Position numbers and translations under genes: made by a program. Positions 26,018-34,515 of a stretch of 64,000 nucleotides of DNA are shown in pieces. This DNA comes from Aeromonas tecta (GTDB taxonomy: Bacteria; Pseudomonadota; Gammaproteobacteria; Enterobacterales; Aeromonadaceae). Position 1 is the first letter of the stretch. Each line of letters begins with the position of its first letter. The DNA lies in NCBI RefSeq assembly GCF_000820185.1, contig NZ_CDCA01000025.1, positions 62,001 to 126,000 on the forward strand. Direction: 5' to 3'. Below the pieces are notes generated by a model. It saw only the letters and a program-made list of their open reading frames with translations, made no database searches and was not told where the DNA came from.

Positions 26018-26938
26018 CTATTCCAGCCGTCGGCGATTAGTGTCGATCAAGGCCTGATAATCGGGCCCCGCTTGCTGCTCAGCCATCAGCAAGCCCCACA
26101 GCAGGCCGATGTAATCGACCCAGGGCAGGAAGGCGTCTGCCTGAAATCCTTTGCCATTTAGCAGCTTATGAGCACCATCCCTGCCTTCAAGATAGCAGCT
26201 CTCCAACTGGCACTGCTGTTCTTTGCTCCAACCATGGGTGCGCACTATGCTGGCCAGCTCGAACCCCGGATGACCGGCGGCGCCATACTCCCAGTCGATG
26301 ACCCAGGGCCGCGTCCCCAACAAGTTAGCCGGATTGAGATCATGATGGCAAGGGAGCCAGCAATCGTCCGGTTCACGACTGGCGAGCAGCCCCCGCTCCA
26401 GCGCCGGCAGCCAGGCCGGAATGCGGGCAAGACGGTCGCGATACGCGCTCGCATGGGCTCGCACCGCCATCACCACGCGAGGCAGCGGTAGCCGGTGTAG
26501 GCGGCCGAGCACCTCGGCCAACAAGGCTGGCTGTTCTGCCAATGGTGGCGGCGCGGCGGCCCAGTTTGGCTCGTCGCACCAGTCCAGCAACATCAGGCCG
26601 GTGGCGGGGTCGCTGTAATGACAGGGTAAGGCCAGCCCCTGCCCCACCGCCCCCTGGTAGAGTTGCCACTCGGTGGCGCGGTCTATGCCGAGCCGTAGCG
26701 GATCCGGGTGTCCGCAGCGCAAAAAATAGCTGCGCCCCGAGGGGAGGCGCAGCCGGTAGTTGCAGTTGGTGAGGCCAAGGCTCAGGGATTCGAGCCGTCC
26801 CAGGCACCAGGGTGCCGGCAGGCTGGCCAGCAGACTCAGCTCAGCAAGATCGCCACAGGGCTGATGCCACTTACCAACCAAAGGTGGAGGTCTTAGCCTG
26901 CTTGCGGATCTCTTTCTGATCGGCCCAGAGCAGCTCAC
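26018..26938 (-). CDS. Phosphotransferase of the choline/thiamine kinase family (ThiK-like)
   Basis: A protein of the aminoglycoside-phosphotransferase/choline-kinase fold. S-L-S-L-G-L-T-N-C-N-Y-R-L forms the nucleotide loop, C-H-H-D-L-N-P-A-N-L-L the catalytic H-x-D-x-x-x-x-N loop, and V-I-D-W-E-Y-G-A-A-G-H-P the metal-binding D-W-E motif. In E. coli the gene after lpoB is thiK (thiamine kinase). Same position and motifs make ThiK the best guess, though substrate residues were not checked. The first methionine (26938) would overlap lpoB by 68 bases and gives an arginine-rich leader. A TTG near 26881, or another non-ATG start, is possible, so the true N-terminus is uncertain. Confidence 0.75.
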   Translation of the reverse strand: MSCSGPIRKRSASRLRPPPLVGKWHQPCGDLAELSLLASLPAPWCLGRLESLSLGLTNCNYRLRLPSGRSYFLRCGHPDPLRLGIDRATEWQLYQGAVGQGLALPCHYSDPATGLMLLDWCDEPNWAAAPPPLAEQPALLAEVLGRLHRLPLPRVVMAVRAHASAYRDRLARIPAWLPALERGLLASREPDDCWLPCHHDLNPANLLGTRPWVIDWEYGAAGHPGFELASIVRTHGWSKEQQCQLESCYLEGRDGAHKLLNGKGFQADAFLPWVDYIGLLWGLLMAEQQAGPDYQALIDTNRRRLE

Positions 26939-27467
26939 CGTTCTCCAGATCCATCAGGTTCATGGTCATCTGGTAGTAGACATCCTTCAGCTTGCCATTG
27001 TCCTTGACGATGCTGGCCAGGTTGCCATAGACCATGTAGCGGGCACCGGTCTGCTTGCCAAGGCGCACCATGGTCGCGGGATCCACCATGCCACTGCCCT
27101 GCTGGTATTCGAGCTGCTGCTTGACCGCCACCACCTTGCTCATGTCGACGAAGCGGAACTTGCCGGCGCGCAGCAGCTTGGTACGGATAGTGTCGGTGAT
27201 GGCCTCGGTATCGATGTGCTCCGAGGTCTTGTTACGAATGGAGTCCATAAACATCACGGGGCGGCCACCGGCGGTGATCTCGCTGGTCGCCGGCGAACTC
27301 AGCATGGAGTCTGCCATCTTGTCAGCTATGGCCTGCAGGTCGCTTGAGCCGTAATCCACGGTCACCGTCTCGGTTTCGGTCGCATCGCCATAGCTGACGG
27401 TGGTGCTGGAACAGCCGCCAAGCAGCAGGGCGCCGCTCAGCATCAGCAGGGCATGATTCATTTTCAT
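26871..27467 (-). CDS. lpoB: Penicillin-binding protein activator LpoB
   Basis: A 198-residue outer-membrane lipoprotein that reaches across the periplasm to activate the peptidoglycan synthase PBP1b. The signal peptide ends in the lipobox L-L-L-G-G-C-S (Cys about 19). A Thr/Ser-rich linker (T-T-V-S-Y-G-D-A-T-E-T-E-T) comes next. The TolB-N-like domain follows, with V-M-F-M-D-S-I-R-N-K-T-S-E-H-I-D-T, Y-M-V-Y-G-N-L and the closing Y-Y-Q-M-T-M-N-L-M-D-L-E-N-G-E-L-L-W. Its ATG shares one base with the ycfL stop (TGATG), implying translational coupling. The order hinT-x-ycfL-lpoB-thiK is that of E. coli with one extra gene. Confidence 0.93.
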   Translation of the reverse strand: MKMNHALLMLSGALLLGGCSSTTVSYGDATETETVTVDYGSSDLQAIADKMADSMLSSPATSEITAGGRPVMFMDSIRNKTSEHIDTEAITDTIRTKLLRAGKFRFVDMSKVVAVKQQLEYQQGSGMVDPATMVRLGKQTGARYMVYGNLASIVKDNGKLKDVYYQMTMNLMDLENGELLWADQKEIRKQAKTSTFGW

Positions 27468-27868
27468 CAGTTCGATTCCTCAATCACTTCACGGACATAG
27501 ACCCTGTACCCCTGAGCCGTCGGGTTCGGCGCCAGGGCGGACAGGGTACGGCTCTGGTGGCCGTGCAACTTGATCGGCGTCCAGCCGCGACCATCGCTGG
27601 CCACCTCCTGGCCGCTGCCATCATACCAATAGAACAGGTATTGCAGATGGTTATCCCCGGACTGGGTATTGGCCAGGATCACGTTGACCTGCAACAAGCC
27701 GTTCTGCTGGCGGCGGCTCTGCTCGGTCAGGGTCACGTCCAGAGAGCTGTTATGGGTCTCCAGGGGGGCTGCGCCCCCCGCCGGGGCATAGAGCGCCACG
27801 CCGGAGGTGTTGGTGGTACAGGCTGACAACAGCAGCATCAGGCCAAGGGCCGCACCATAAGCTTTCAT
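27467..27868 (-). CDS. ycfL: YcfL family (DUF1425) lipoprotein
   Basis: A 133-residue lipoprotein precursor with lipobox L-L-L-S-A-C-T (Cys about 17) and a small beta-rich domain containing L-Q-V-N-V-I-L-A-N, L-Q-Y-L-F-Y-W-Y-D and the closing R-V-Y-V-R-E. It matches the E. coli YcfL family and position (directly before lpoB). The function is unknown. The open frame runs up to 28102 in a different, unlikely extension; the ATG at 27868 gives the proper signal peptide. Stop and lpoB start overlap by one base. Confidence 0.9.
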   Translation of the reverse strand: MKAYGAALGLMLLLSACTTNTSGVALYAPAGGAAPLETHNSSLDVTLTEQSRRQQNGLLQVNVILANTQSGDNHLQYLFYWYDGSGQEVASDGRGWTPIKLHGHQSRTLSALAPNPTAQGYRVYVREVIEESN

Positions 27869-27945
27869 TCTCGTCTCCTTATCGACCGTCAAAGGTGGCC
27901 AGCGGTGGCCACCCTCAAGGGCATCAATTATCTTTGGCGCTGCCG

Positions 27946-29364
27946 CTAGAGCGGCATCACCCGGGTGGTCAGACCGGCGCCGAGGCGCTGCACCCACACC
28001 AGCGTGGTGCTCCCGGCATGGATGTTGAGTGGCAACTCGCGCATGGCGCTGCCCGCCCCCAGGGTGAGCCTTATGTCCCCCGCGGGCAGTGACCCTTGCC
28101 AACTGGAGGCCTGGGCCGGCAGCGTCAGCCAGCTGCGGGTATCGGCCCGCTCGGACAGGGTGTTGAAGATACCAACCAGAATATTGCCCACATCTCCCCC
28201 CTCCTTGGCGGCACTGCGCCGCACCTGCTCCTTGGCCACCAGCCGCAGCGCCTGACGGGTCAACATGCCCGGCAGCCGCTCCTGCAAGTCTTTGGCGGCC
28301 AGCGCCTCGAGCCGTACCAGCGGGCTGGTCTGCTCATGGCGACTCCCCAGGCTCACCGCCAGGGGGCCGCTGTCGCTGGCCCTATTGTCGTAATAAGGCA
28401 CCGCCACGGTAAAGGTACGAAAATCGCCGCCCGAGGTGGCAATGGGCAGCGGCAGGAAGAATTCCCGTCGCGCCGGGATCAAGCCATCTTCAAACAGCAC
28501 CACCAGTTGGCCCTGATTTTTCACCAGTGGCGGCGCCTTGCGGCCCAGCTTCTGCTCGGTCTCGCGCAGCTCGTCGGGGGAGCCACGCAGGCGAGCCAGG
28601 CGCAGCAGGGCATCCTGCAGGCTGCGGTTATCCGGCGCTATCTGGTAGCCACGCTGATAGTCGACCCAGGCATCGTTGAGATCCCCGCTCGCCTCATACA
28701 AGACTCCCGAGAAATAGAAGGTATAGGCGTTCTGAAAGCCGTTCTTCACCTGGCCTATCAGCCGATCGAGGCTCGGTGCCCCGCGCGACATGAGCTGGCG
28801 CATCTGCTCATCCCCAGCCTCTTCCTCTTGCGCCTTGGCCGCCCGTACCTCGTCGGCGCGGGCCTTGAGGGCGCGCTCCTGCACCTGGTTGGCGCGGCGC
28901 ACCTCCACCAGGGCACCCTCGGCGTCGCCCCGCTGCAAATAATTGAGCGCCTGATAATGGTGCAGCATGGTGCGCTCGTAGTCGGGCACCTGATAGGCCA
29001 TGGTCTGGTCGTTGGTGAGCAGGCTGCCCGCCTGAGCCAGGCCACGGCTCAGCCGGTATTGGGCCTGTTCGTCTTCCCAGGCGAGGCGGCTGTCAGCGGC
29101 AGCGAAGGCCTGCTTGCTGCCCGCATCCTGCCCGGCGAGCCAGGCGATGCGCCCCTGCTCGAGCCTGTCCAGCACATAGGTGTCGTCCCCCAGGGTGGAC
29201 TCGCGCACCTCGGGCAGCGCGTCTGCGGCATGACCCAGCAACAACTGGTTGCGCAGCGGCACCATCTGATCCGAATAGGAGACGAAGAGATCCTGCCAGT
29301 GGGAGGCGCAGCCCCCCAGTAGCAAACCGGCCAACAGCAGGCCGGCCATAGAAACGGGACGCAT
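27946..29364 (-). CDS. COG3014-type lipoprotein with TPR-like repeats
   Basis: A 472-residue lipoprotein with lipobox L-L-L-G-G-C-A (Cys about 18). The N-terminal half is helical and TPR-like (Y-L-Q-R-G-D-A-E-G-A-L-V-E-V-R-R-A and F-Y-F-S-G-V-L-Y-E-A-S-G-D-L-N-D-A). The C-terminal half is beta-rich, with V-V-L-F-E-D-G-L-I-P-A-R and a final G-S-T-T-L-V-W-V-Q-R. Homologues sit next to hinT-lpoB in other gammaproteobacteria (family knowledge; function not established). Its ATG at 29364 overlaps the hinT stop by one base (TGATG); the GTG at 29367 is less likely. The location suggests a link to peptidoglycan or outer-membrane maintenance. Confidence 0.82.
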   Translation of the reverse strand: MRPVSMAGLLLAGLLLGGCASHWQDLFVSYSDQMVPLRNQLLLGHAADALPEVRESTLGDDTYVLDRLEQGRIAWLAGQDAGSKQAFAAADSRLAWEDEQAQYRLSRGLAQAGSLLTNDQTMAYQVPDYERTMLHHYQALNYLQRGDAEGALVEVRRANQVQERALKARADEVRAAKAQEEEAGDEQMRQLMSRGAPSLDRLIGQVKNGFQNAYTFYFSGVLYEASGDLNDAWVDYQRGYQIAPDNRSLQDALLRLARLRGSPDELRETEQKLGRKAPPLVKNQGQLVVLFEDGLIPARREFFLPLPIATSGGDFRTFTVAVPYYDNRASDSGPLAVSLGSRHEQTSPLVRLEALAAKDLQERLPGMLTRQALRLVAKEQVRRSAAKEGGDVGNILVGIFNTLSERADTRSWLTLPAQASSWQGSLPAGDIRLTLGAGSAMRELPLNIHAGSTTLVWVQRLGAGLTTRVMPL

Positions 29365-29714
29365 CACAGGCTGAGCAGAGGTCCCAGCGGCTGGCCACCG
29401 ACCAGGTGCATGTGGATGTGATAGACCTCCTGCCCGCCGTGGCGGTTGCAGTTCATGATGAGGCGATAGCCGTTTTCGGCGATCCCGGCCTCCTGCGCGA
29501 GCTTGCGAGCCACGGTGAACATGCGACCGAGCGCCAGTTCATGATCCGGTTCCACGTCGTTGACGGTGGGGATCAGCACGTTGGGCACGATCAGGATGTG
29601 GGTCCTGGCCTTGGGCTGGATGTCGCGAAATGCGGTCACCAGATCGTCTTGATAAAGGATGTCGGCGGGGATCTCTTTGCGGATTATTTTGCTGAAAATG
29701 GTTTCATGCGCCAT
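29364..29714 (-). CDS. hinT: HIT-family purine nucleoside phosphoramidase HinT
   Basis: A 116-residue histidine-triad protein that hydrolyses AMP-lysine/AMP-NH2-type phosphoramidates. The HIT motif H-I-H-M-H-L lies near residue 99, preceded by the conserved G-G-Q-E-V-Y. The N-terminus [17 protein letters not shown] and C-terminal P-L-G-P-L agree with E. coli HinT. AAGGAG lies upstream of the ATG at 29714. It is the first gene of the run hinT-(COG3014)-ycfL-lpoB-thiK, with one-base overlaps at hinT/COG3014 and ycfL/lpoB. Confidence 0.95.
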   Translation of the reverse strand: MAHETIFSKIIRKEIPADILYQDDLVTAFRDIQPKARTHILIVPNVLIPTVNDVEPDHELALGRMFTVARKLAQEAGIAENGYRLIMNCNRHGGQEVYHIHMHLVGGQPLGPLLSL

Positions 29715-29976
29715 GGGTAACTCCTTTATATGAAAAAGAAAATTCTACACAAACCTCAAGCGAATCCCAAATTTGCCGGCGAGGTTCACCAAGTGTGACA
29801 CAAGCCGATATTTGACACAGCCGTTGTCCCATTCTCTTCAGTTATTGTTAAAAATACCGATAGTCAGGGAGACGTCCTCGGCATGACCCGATGCATAGCC
29901 CCACAAGGTGGAGTGCAGGGTATCAAAGGGACGGGGTACTCAGGCAAGGGACTTTTGCATAGACAGCGGGACAATA

Positions 29977-31989
29977 ATGAAACAAACCATGTCAGACCTC
30001 TCTATCTTACAGAGAGTCTATTTAGGCTTTGCCATCCTGGTCGCCGTGATGGTAGCCACCTCGGTGCTGACCTTTCGCAGCCAGCGCGAGCTCAACCAGG
30101 CGCTGGATCAGGTAACGCAACAATCAATGCCGCTGGTGATCGCCAGCAGCCAAACCCAGATAAGCCTGCTCAGCGCCAACAAGTGGCTCACCGACGTGCT
30201 GACCGAGCAAGATCTCAAGCTGCTGCCGGGAGAAGTAGCCGAATTGCAGCAGAGCAAGCTGCAAGTCGACAAGATGCTGGCCACCCTCAAGCAGCAGGTC
30301 GCGGCGCACCCTGAGCTGCAAGGGGAGATGAGCGCCCTCCTCAAGCTGGTCGGCGACTATCTGCAACTGACCCAGACCCTGCCCACCGAGCACGAAGCCC
30401 TGCTCACCCGATTGCACAAGGTCAATCAGGCCAAGGGCCAGTTCCAGGTCAGCCTGCCCCAGTTCAAGAAGAACCTCGGTGACATGATGGTTTCCATCGA
30501 CGACAGCTTCATCAAGATGCTGTCCGAGACCCTGACCACCAAGCTCTCCGCCATCGAGCTCTCCACCATGGATGCGCTCAATCAGAGCATCCCGACCCCC
30601 ATAGAGGCGGCGCTCAAACGCAACAAGATGCAGATCGAGAGCTTCAACAGCACCATCAAGGATCTGCAAGGGGAGCTTGCCAATTTCGACAACGACGTGG
30701 GCCACCATGTGCGGGCCTTCGTGCGCGACACCAGCGCCCCCGACGGCCTGCTCTCCCAATATCTGGCGCTGATGAAACAGCAACAGGCCATGCGTGAGCA
30801 AAGCAAGCAGGCCAGCCAGCTCATCGTCAGCATCCAGAACCAGCTGGAGGGGATCACCGCCCAGAGCCAGCAGCTGATGAACGCCAGCATCCGCGCCTCC
30901 GATCAGGTGCAGACCCAGAGCACCCTCACCCAGGCTGTCAGCATCGCCATCGCCATCCTGATCGCCATCCTGGTGGCCTTTACCCTCGGCAAGGCCATTC
31001 GCCGTCCGCTGAAAGAATTGCTGCGGGTGTTGACCGAGGTGACCCAGGGCGACATGACCCAGCGGGTTGGCTTCAAGAGCCAGAACGAATTCGGCCAGCT
31101 CGGCAGCCAGATCAATCTGCTGATCCAGCAGATGGGGGATGTGCTCAAGCAGCTCTCCCTGGCGTCCAACCAGCTCAACAGCGCCGCCCATGACAACCGC
31201 CACACCACCGAATCGGTGCGGGCGGATCTCGAGAAGCAGCGCCAGGAGACCGCCTCGGTCGCCGCCGCCATGACCGAGATGGAAGCTTCGGTGCGGGAGG
31301 TGGCCCAGGCCGCCAACCAGACTCTGGAGCGGGTGATGGACGTGGAGAAGGCCTCCCAGATGGGCCGCAAGGTGATGGCCGGCAACATCACCACCACCCA
31401 TCAGCTGGCGGGAAAACTGCAGCAGACCGGTGCTGTCATTGCCGATGTGAGCGCCATGAGCGGCCAGATTGGCAACATTCTCGATGTCATCCGCGGCATC
31501 GCCGAGCAGACCAATTTGCTGGCACTGAACGCCGCCATCGAAGCCGCCCGCGCCGGTGAGCAAGGTCGCGGCTTTGCGGTGGTGGCGGACGAAGTGCGCA
31601 GCCTGGCCGGGCGCACCGCCCAGTCCACCAGCGAGATCCAGACCATGATCGAGAACCTGCAGCAGGGGGTTGCCCGGGCGGTCTCAGTGATGCAGGAGTG
31701 CTCCCGCGAGATGGACAGCTGCATGGATCAGAGCTCCCAGGCCAACAACGCCATGGAAGAGGTGCAGGGCATAGTGGTGTTGATCAGCGACATGTCGAGC
31801 CAAATAGCCTCCGCCGCCGAACAGCAGCAAGCCACCAGCGCCGACATCGCCACCAATCTCAACCGCATCTCCGACATCTCGGATCTCAACTACAAAGGCA
31901 TAGAGCGAGTGGCCGAGACCAGCCAACAGCTCGACACCCTGGCCGAGCAGCAGGAAGGGCTGGTGCAGCGCTTCCGGCTCAGTGCCTAA
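29977..31989 (+). CDS. Methyl-accepting chemotaxis protein
   Basis: A 670-residue chemoreceptor: TM1 at about residues 13-32, a long (~290-residue) helical periplasmic sensor rich in Gln, Leu and Ser, TM2 at about 320-345, a HAMP domain ([19 protein letters not shown]), then the signalling coiled coil. The hairpin tip has [34 protein letters not shown]. The tail ends R-F-R-L-S-A, without the CheR-docking pentapeptide (NWETF type). The ligand is unknown; the sensor looks like a long helical bundle. The ATG at 29977 is preferred; one at 29989 is also possible. Confidence 0.92.
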   Translation: MKQTMSDLSILQRVYLGFAILVAVMVATSVLTFRSQRELNQALDQVTQQSMPLVIASSQTQISLLSANKWLTDVLTEQDLKLLPGEVAELQQSKLQVDKMLATLKQQVAAHPELQGEMSALLKLVGDYLQLTQTLPTEHEALLTRLHKVNQAKGQFQVSLPQFKKNLGDMMVSIDDSFIKMLSETLTTKLSAIELSTMDALNQSIPTPIEAALKRNKMQIESFNSTIKDLQGELANFDNDVGHHVRAFVRDTSAPDGLLSQYLALMKQQQAMREQSKQASQLIVSIQNQLEGITAQSQQLMNASIRASDQVQTQSTLTQAVSIAIAILIAILVAFTLGKAIRRPLKELLRVLTEVTQGDMTQRVGFKSQNEFGQLGSQINLLIQQMGDVLKQLSLASNQLNSAAHDNRHTTESVRADLEKQRQETASVAAAMTEMEASVREVAQAANQTLERVMDVEKASQMGRKVMAGNITTTHQLAGKLQQTGAVIADVSAMSGQIGNILDVIRGIAEQTNLLALNAAIEAARAGEQGRGFAVVADEVRSLAGRTAQSTSEIQTMIENLQQGVARAVSVMQECSREMDSCMDQSSQANNAMEEVQGIVVLISDMSSQIASAAEQQQATSADIATNLNRISDISDLNYKGIERVAETSQQLDTLAEQQEGLVQRFRLSA

Positions 31990-32010
31990 GGGTCGAAATA
32001 GATCATTGTG

Positions 32011-32032
32011 AGGGGCCAGCTGGCCCCTTTTT
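32011..32032 (+). terminator. Intrinsic terminator of the chemoreceptor gene
   Basis: AGGGGCCA/TGGCCCCT stem with loop GC followed by TTTTTC. Confidence 0.85.
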
Positions 32033-32161
32033 CATTGCCGTTTTCATTGCCGCGCAGGCCAGAGGATGAAAGCCGGATCCCGGTCACGGACAGCCGCCCT
32101 CCCCTCGGCCAGCATGGCCCTATGTTTCCCTTTGCGGCCCTGTCGCGCCCAGGATGTTGTC

Positions 32162-32794
32162 ATGATCTCCCTCAGCCAGTTACTGCTGTTTGCCGCCGCC
32201 TCCCTGCTGATGGCCCTGACCCCGGGCCCCAACATGATCTATCTGCTCTCCCGCGCCCTCTGTCAGGGACGGATGGCGGCCCTCATGTCATGGGGCGGCG
32301 TGGTGCTCGGTTTCAGCGTCCACATGCTGTGCGCCGCCGTCGGCCTGACCGCGCTTTTCATGGCGATCCCCATGGGCTATGAGCTGCTCAAAGTCGCCGG
32401 CGCCCTCTACCTGCTGTGGATGGCCTGGCAGGGGATAAAGCCGGGTTCGACCTCCCCGTTCGAGCCATCGCCCCTGCCGGCCCACTCCGCCGGCCGACTG
32501 TTTCTGATGGGCCTGCTCACCAGCGTGCTCAACCCCAAGGTCGCTATCTTCTACCTCTCGGTGCTGCCCCAGTTCATCAGCCCAGAGGCGGGCTCCGTGC
32601 TCGGCCAGAGCCTGCAGCTCGGCACGGTGCAGCTGCTCATCAGCGCTGCCGTCAACTTGGGAGTAGCCCTGTCTGCCGTCCATATCTCCGGCTGGTTTGC
32701 CCGCCACCGGCTCTGGCTCGCGGTGCAGCGCTATCTGATGGCCACCGTGCTCGGTTTGCTCGCCGTCCGTCTGCTGGCCCAGGGCCGCAGTTAG
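32162..32794 (+). CDS. LysE/RhtB-family amino acid exporter
   Basis: A 210-residue, six-TM transporter of the LysE superfamily, which exports amino acids or homoserine lactones/threonine. The N-terminal signature A-L-T-P-G-P-N-M-I-Y-L-L-S-R-A and the L-L-T-S-V-L-N-P-K-V-A-I-F-Y-L-S-V-L-P-Q-F loop are diagnostic. The substrate is unknown. The ATG at 32162 has AGGA upstream and starts the usual hydrophobic N-terminus. The last 18 codons (M-A-T-V-L-G-L-L-A-V-R-L-L-A-Q-G-R-S) are repeated in tandem directly after the stop (see 32738-32890). Confidence 0.93.
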   Translation: MISLSQLLLFAAASLLMALTPGPNMIYLLSRALCQGRMAALMSWGGVVLGFSVHMLCAAVGLTALFMAIPMGYELLKVAGALYLLWMAWQGIKPGSTSPFEPSPLPAHSAGRLFLMGLLTSVLNPKVAIFYLSVLPQFISPEAGSVLGQSLQLGTVQLLISAAVNLGVALSAVHISGWFARHRLWLAVQRYLMATVLGLLAVRLLAQGRS

Positions 32795-32890
32795 GCGTGC
32801 AGTCACACAGGATGGCCACGGTATTCGGCCTGCTCGCCGTCCGCCTGCTAGCCCAGGGTCGCAGTTAGGCGCCTGGCCTCCATCACACAG
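32738..32890 (+). repeat. Tandem duplication of the 3' end of the LysE/RhtB exporter gene
   Basis: The final 57 bases of the gene (32738-32794, coding M-A-T-V-L-G...G-R-S-stop) recur at 32812-32868 with a 74-bp period. The repeat includes TTAGGCG and TCACACAG downstream of each stop. Eight bases differ; seven changes are synonymous and one is Leu to Phe, so the copy diverged while under coding constraint. Confidence 0.85.
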
Positions 32891-32894
32891 ACAA

Positions 32895-32919
32895 CAAAAA
32901 GGCTCCCATTGGGAGCCTT
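32895..32919. terminator. Bidirectional terminator between the exporter and the QueD-like gene
   Basis: AAAAAGGCTCCC/GGGAGCCTTTT stem with loop ATT; A-run and T-run on both sides. Confidence 0.88.
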
Positions 32920-32942
32920 TTACGATGAACAGGGATGCCAGA

Positions 32943-33818
32943 TCAGGCGTAGGCGATAGCGCCCTTGCCAACCCCTTCATAGGCGACAATTTTCACAAAC
33001 TTGTCACCCACCTGCTTTTTGACTTCGCGGGCGATGTAATGGGCCAGCAGCTCAATGGTTGTGTCGGTGTCGATCATCTCGACCTCCGCCGCCGGCATGG
33101 CGAGCTGGAACAGCCCCTGGGGCGCCACGTACTTGAAGCCCAGATGATGCTCACCCAGATGCGCCTTGGCGAGATCGCTCAACGCCAGCTCTGACAGGGC
33201 TACCTTGTCTTCTTCGGTGCCGAGGTAGATATCGTTCCAGCGCTCGGCCCAGTTCAGCTCCAGCTCTTCGTCTCGCTCGCCATCCACCAAAATCTCGATG
33301 GGAGAGCGGTGACCGTGGGCGATACGCTGACAGTTGCCGTCGTGCTTCTTGAGGCCATGGCTGTAGTGATAGAAGGCGCCGTCGAGGCGCTCTTGGCGCA
33401 GGGTCAGCGACAAGTCCTTGATATTGCCCGGCAAGCGGGTGGCCAACACCCCCAGCAGATAGCGGGTCACAGCTTCCTTGTCCACCTGAGTGGCGGGAAT
33501 GAAGGCGAATGCCTGGGAGGGGCTGCGCAGATGGATGGAGCGCGTCGGGCGCAGCAGATCCACGGTGCACTCGTCGTTGTCGAGCGCGTCGATGTGCACC
33601 AGCCCACAGCCGGTCGGCACAAGCAGCTTGTGATCCACCTCTTCGTCGATGATCGACTTGATGAGCTTCTTCACCCGGCCGAAGTCCAGCAGCATGCTCA
33701 TTTCGTTGAGCTCACCGCTCATTTCGATGTCGACCAGCCAGCTCTCCCCGACCATGCCACGGCGTTCGCACAGATAGCTGGAGTCGATAACGGTCAAATC
33801 TCTTACAAATAACTTCAT
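32943..33818 (-). CDS. Two-domain 6-carboxytetrahydropterin synthase/PTPS-family protein
   Basis: A 291-residue protein, about twice the length of a single QueD/PTPS domain (~120 aa). The C-terminal half holds zinc/catalytic elements: N-C-Q-R-I-A-H-G-H-R-S (Cys and the H-x-H pair), and a closing V-K-I-V-A-Y-E-G-V-G-K-G-A. The N-terminal half (F-V-R-D-L-T-V-I-D-S-S-Y, S-M-L-L-D-F-G-R-V-K-K-L-I, D-E-E-V-D-H-K-L-L-V-P) looks like a second T-fold domain with D-H-K. Such enzymes act in queuosine or pterin synthesis. The start at 33818 has AAGG eight bases upstream. Other queuosine genes are not nearby. Confidence 0.82.
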   Translation of the reverse strand: MKLFVRDLTVIDSSYLCERRGMVGESWLVDIEMSGELNEMSMLLDFGRVKKLIKSIIDEEVDHKLLVPTGCGLVHIDALDNDECTVDLLRPTRSIHLRSPSQAFAFIPATQVDKEAVTRYLLGVLATRLPGNIKDLSLTLRQERLDGAFYHYSHGLKKHDGNCQRIAHGHRSPIEILVDGERDEELELNWAERWNDIYLGTEEDKVALSELALSDLAKAHLGEHHLGFKYVAPQGLFQLAMPAAEVEMIDTDTTIELLAHYIAREVKKQVGDKFVKIVAYEGVGKGAIAYA

Positions 33819-34111
33819 CACTCAGACCTTGCTAAAGAGAAAGTGCGGTTTGGGATATTATGACCCCGGATTATCGGCAAAGGAACGGTCGATTACTACC
33901 GGTACATGGCCGGAGTCATATGGTGAGAGGGTTGTGGCAGCCTCTCCGACATAGCCAAGAGCCCCACTCTCTCCTTGTTAGAGCACACCTCCGCCCCAAC
34001 GCGTCCCAAAATATCCAGCAATTCAGCAACACCGAAAAACCTTTCAGCACGGCATGCGACGGCCAAGGCAGAGCAAGCGGGAATAATGCGTTGATTGGGA
34101 CAGGACACATG
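33819..34111. other. Intergenic region upstream of the QueD-like gene
   Basis: No gene is supported. Short open frames exist on both strands but lack ribosome sites and coding character. The left part must contain the promoter of the minus-strand QueD-like gene; the right end is the terminator of the next minus-strand genes. Confidence 0.5.
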
Positions 34112-34136
34112 AAAAAGCGCCTGCAAAGGCAGGCGC
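34112..34136 (-). terminator. Terminator of the two-gene unknown cassette
   Basis: Minus-strand stem GCGCCTGC-CTTT-GCAGGCGC (34136-34117) followed by TTTTTC, just after the stop of the small secreted-protein gene. Confidence 0.88.
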
Positions 34137-34150
34137 ATCATGACAACAGG

Positions 34151-34504
34151 TCAATCGACATACTCACAGCCACAGCTGCTGTAGTCCAAGTTCTTTCCCG
34201 TGTATACGTGGCATGACTTCTCATGCACGTTGTCTTTATAGAGCCGCACCGTCAGGTGGGTCTTTTTATCCGTCGCTGTCTCATGGGGACCCGCAACCAC
34301 CATGGCCCCCGACCTGGCCCCGGCCATGTTGCTATAGGCCGCGACTGTCTTGCACTGCATGACCACATTGGTCGCCGCTCTTTTACTCATCGGCTTCGTG
34401 GATGGCGCATCCCAATTCGTGGAGAAATCGAGATAGGCGGCCATCGCGGGCTGTGAGCCAAGGAGGAACACCATCGCCACACTGGCGAAGAAGATCTTCC
34501 GCAT
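34151..34504 (-). CDS. Small secreted cysteine-containing protein, unknown function
   Basis: A 117-residue precursor with a clear Sec signal peptide (M-R-K-I-F-F-A-S-V-A-M-V-F-L-L-G-S-Q-P-A-M-A, cleavage after A-M-A). This leaves ~95 mature residues with four Cys (M-Q-C-K, K-S-C-H-V, S-S-C-G-C) likely to form disulfides, and alternating polar/hydrophobic segments (L-T-V-R-L-Y). No family is recognised. The ATG at 34504 has GAGG seven bases upstream and lies 11 bp past the stop of the 396-aa gene, so the two form one operon ending in the hairpin at 34112-34136. The pair lies next to a recombinase remnant and is likely horizontally acquired (inference). Confidence 0.7.
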   Translation of the reverse strand: MRKIFFASVAMVFLLGSQPAMAAYLDFSTNWDAPSTKPMSKRAATNVVMQCKTVAAYSNMAGARSGAMVVAGPHETATDKKTHLTVRLYKDNVHEKSCHVYTGKNLDYSSCGCEYVD

Positions 34505-34515
34505 CTCTCTGAACC

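Noticed and set aside
33860-34216. Small open frames on both strands between the QueD-like gene and the unknown cassette
   Set aside because: No ribosome sites, no coding bias, and they run through the clear terminator at 34112-34136.
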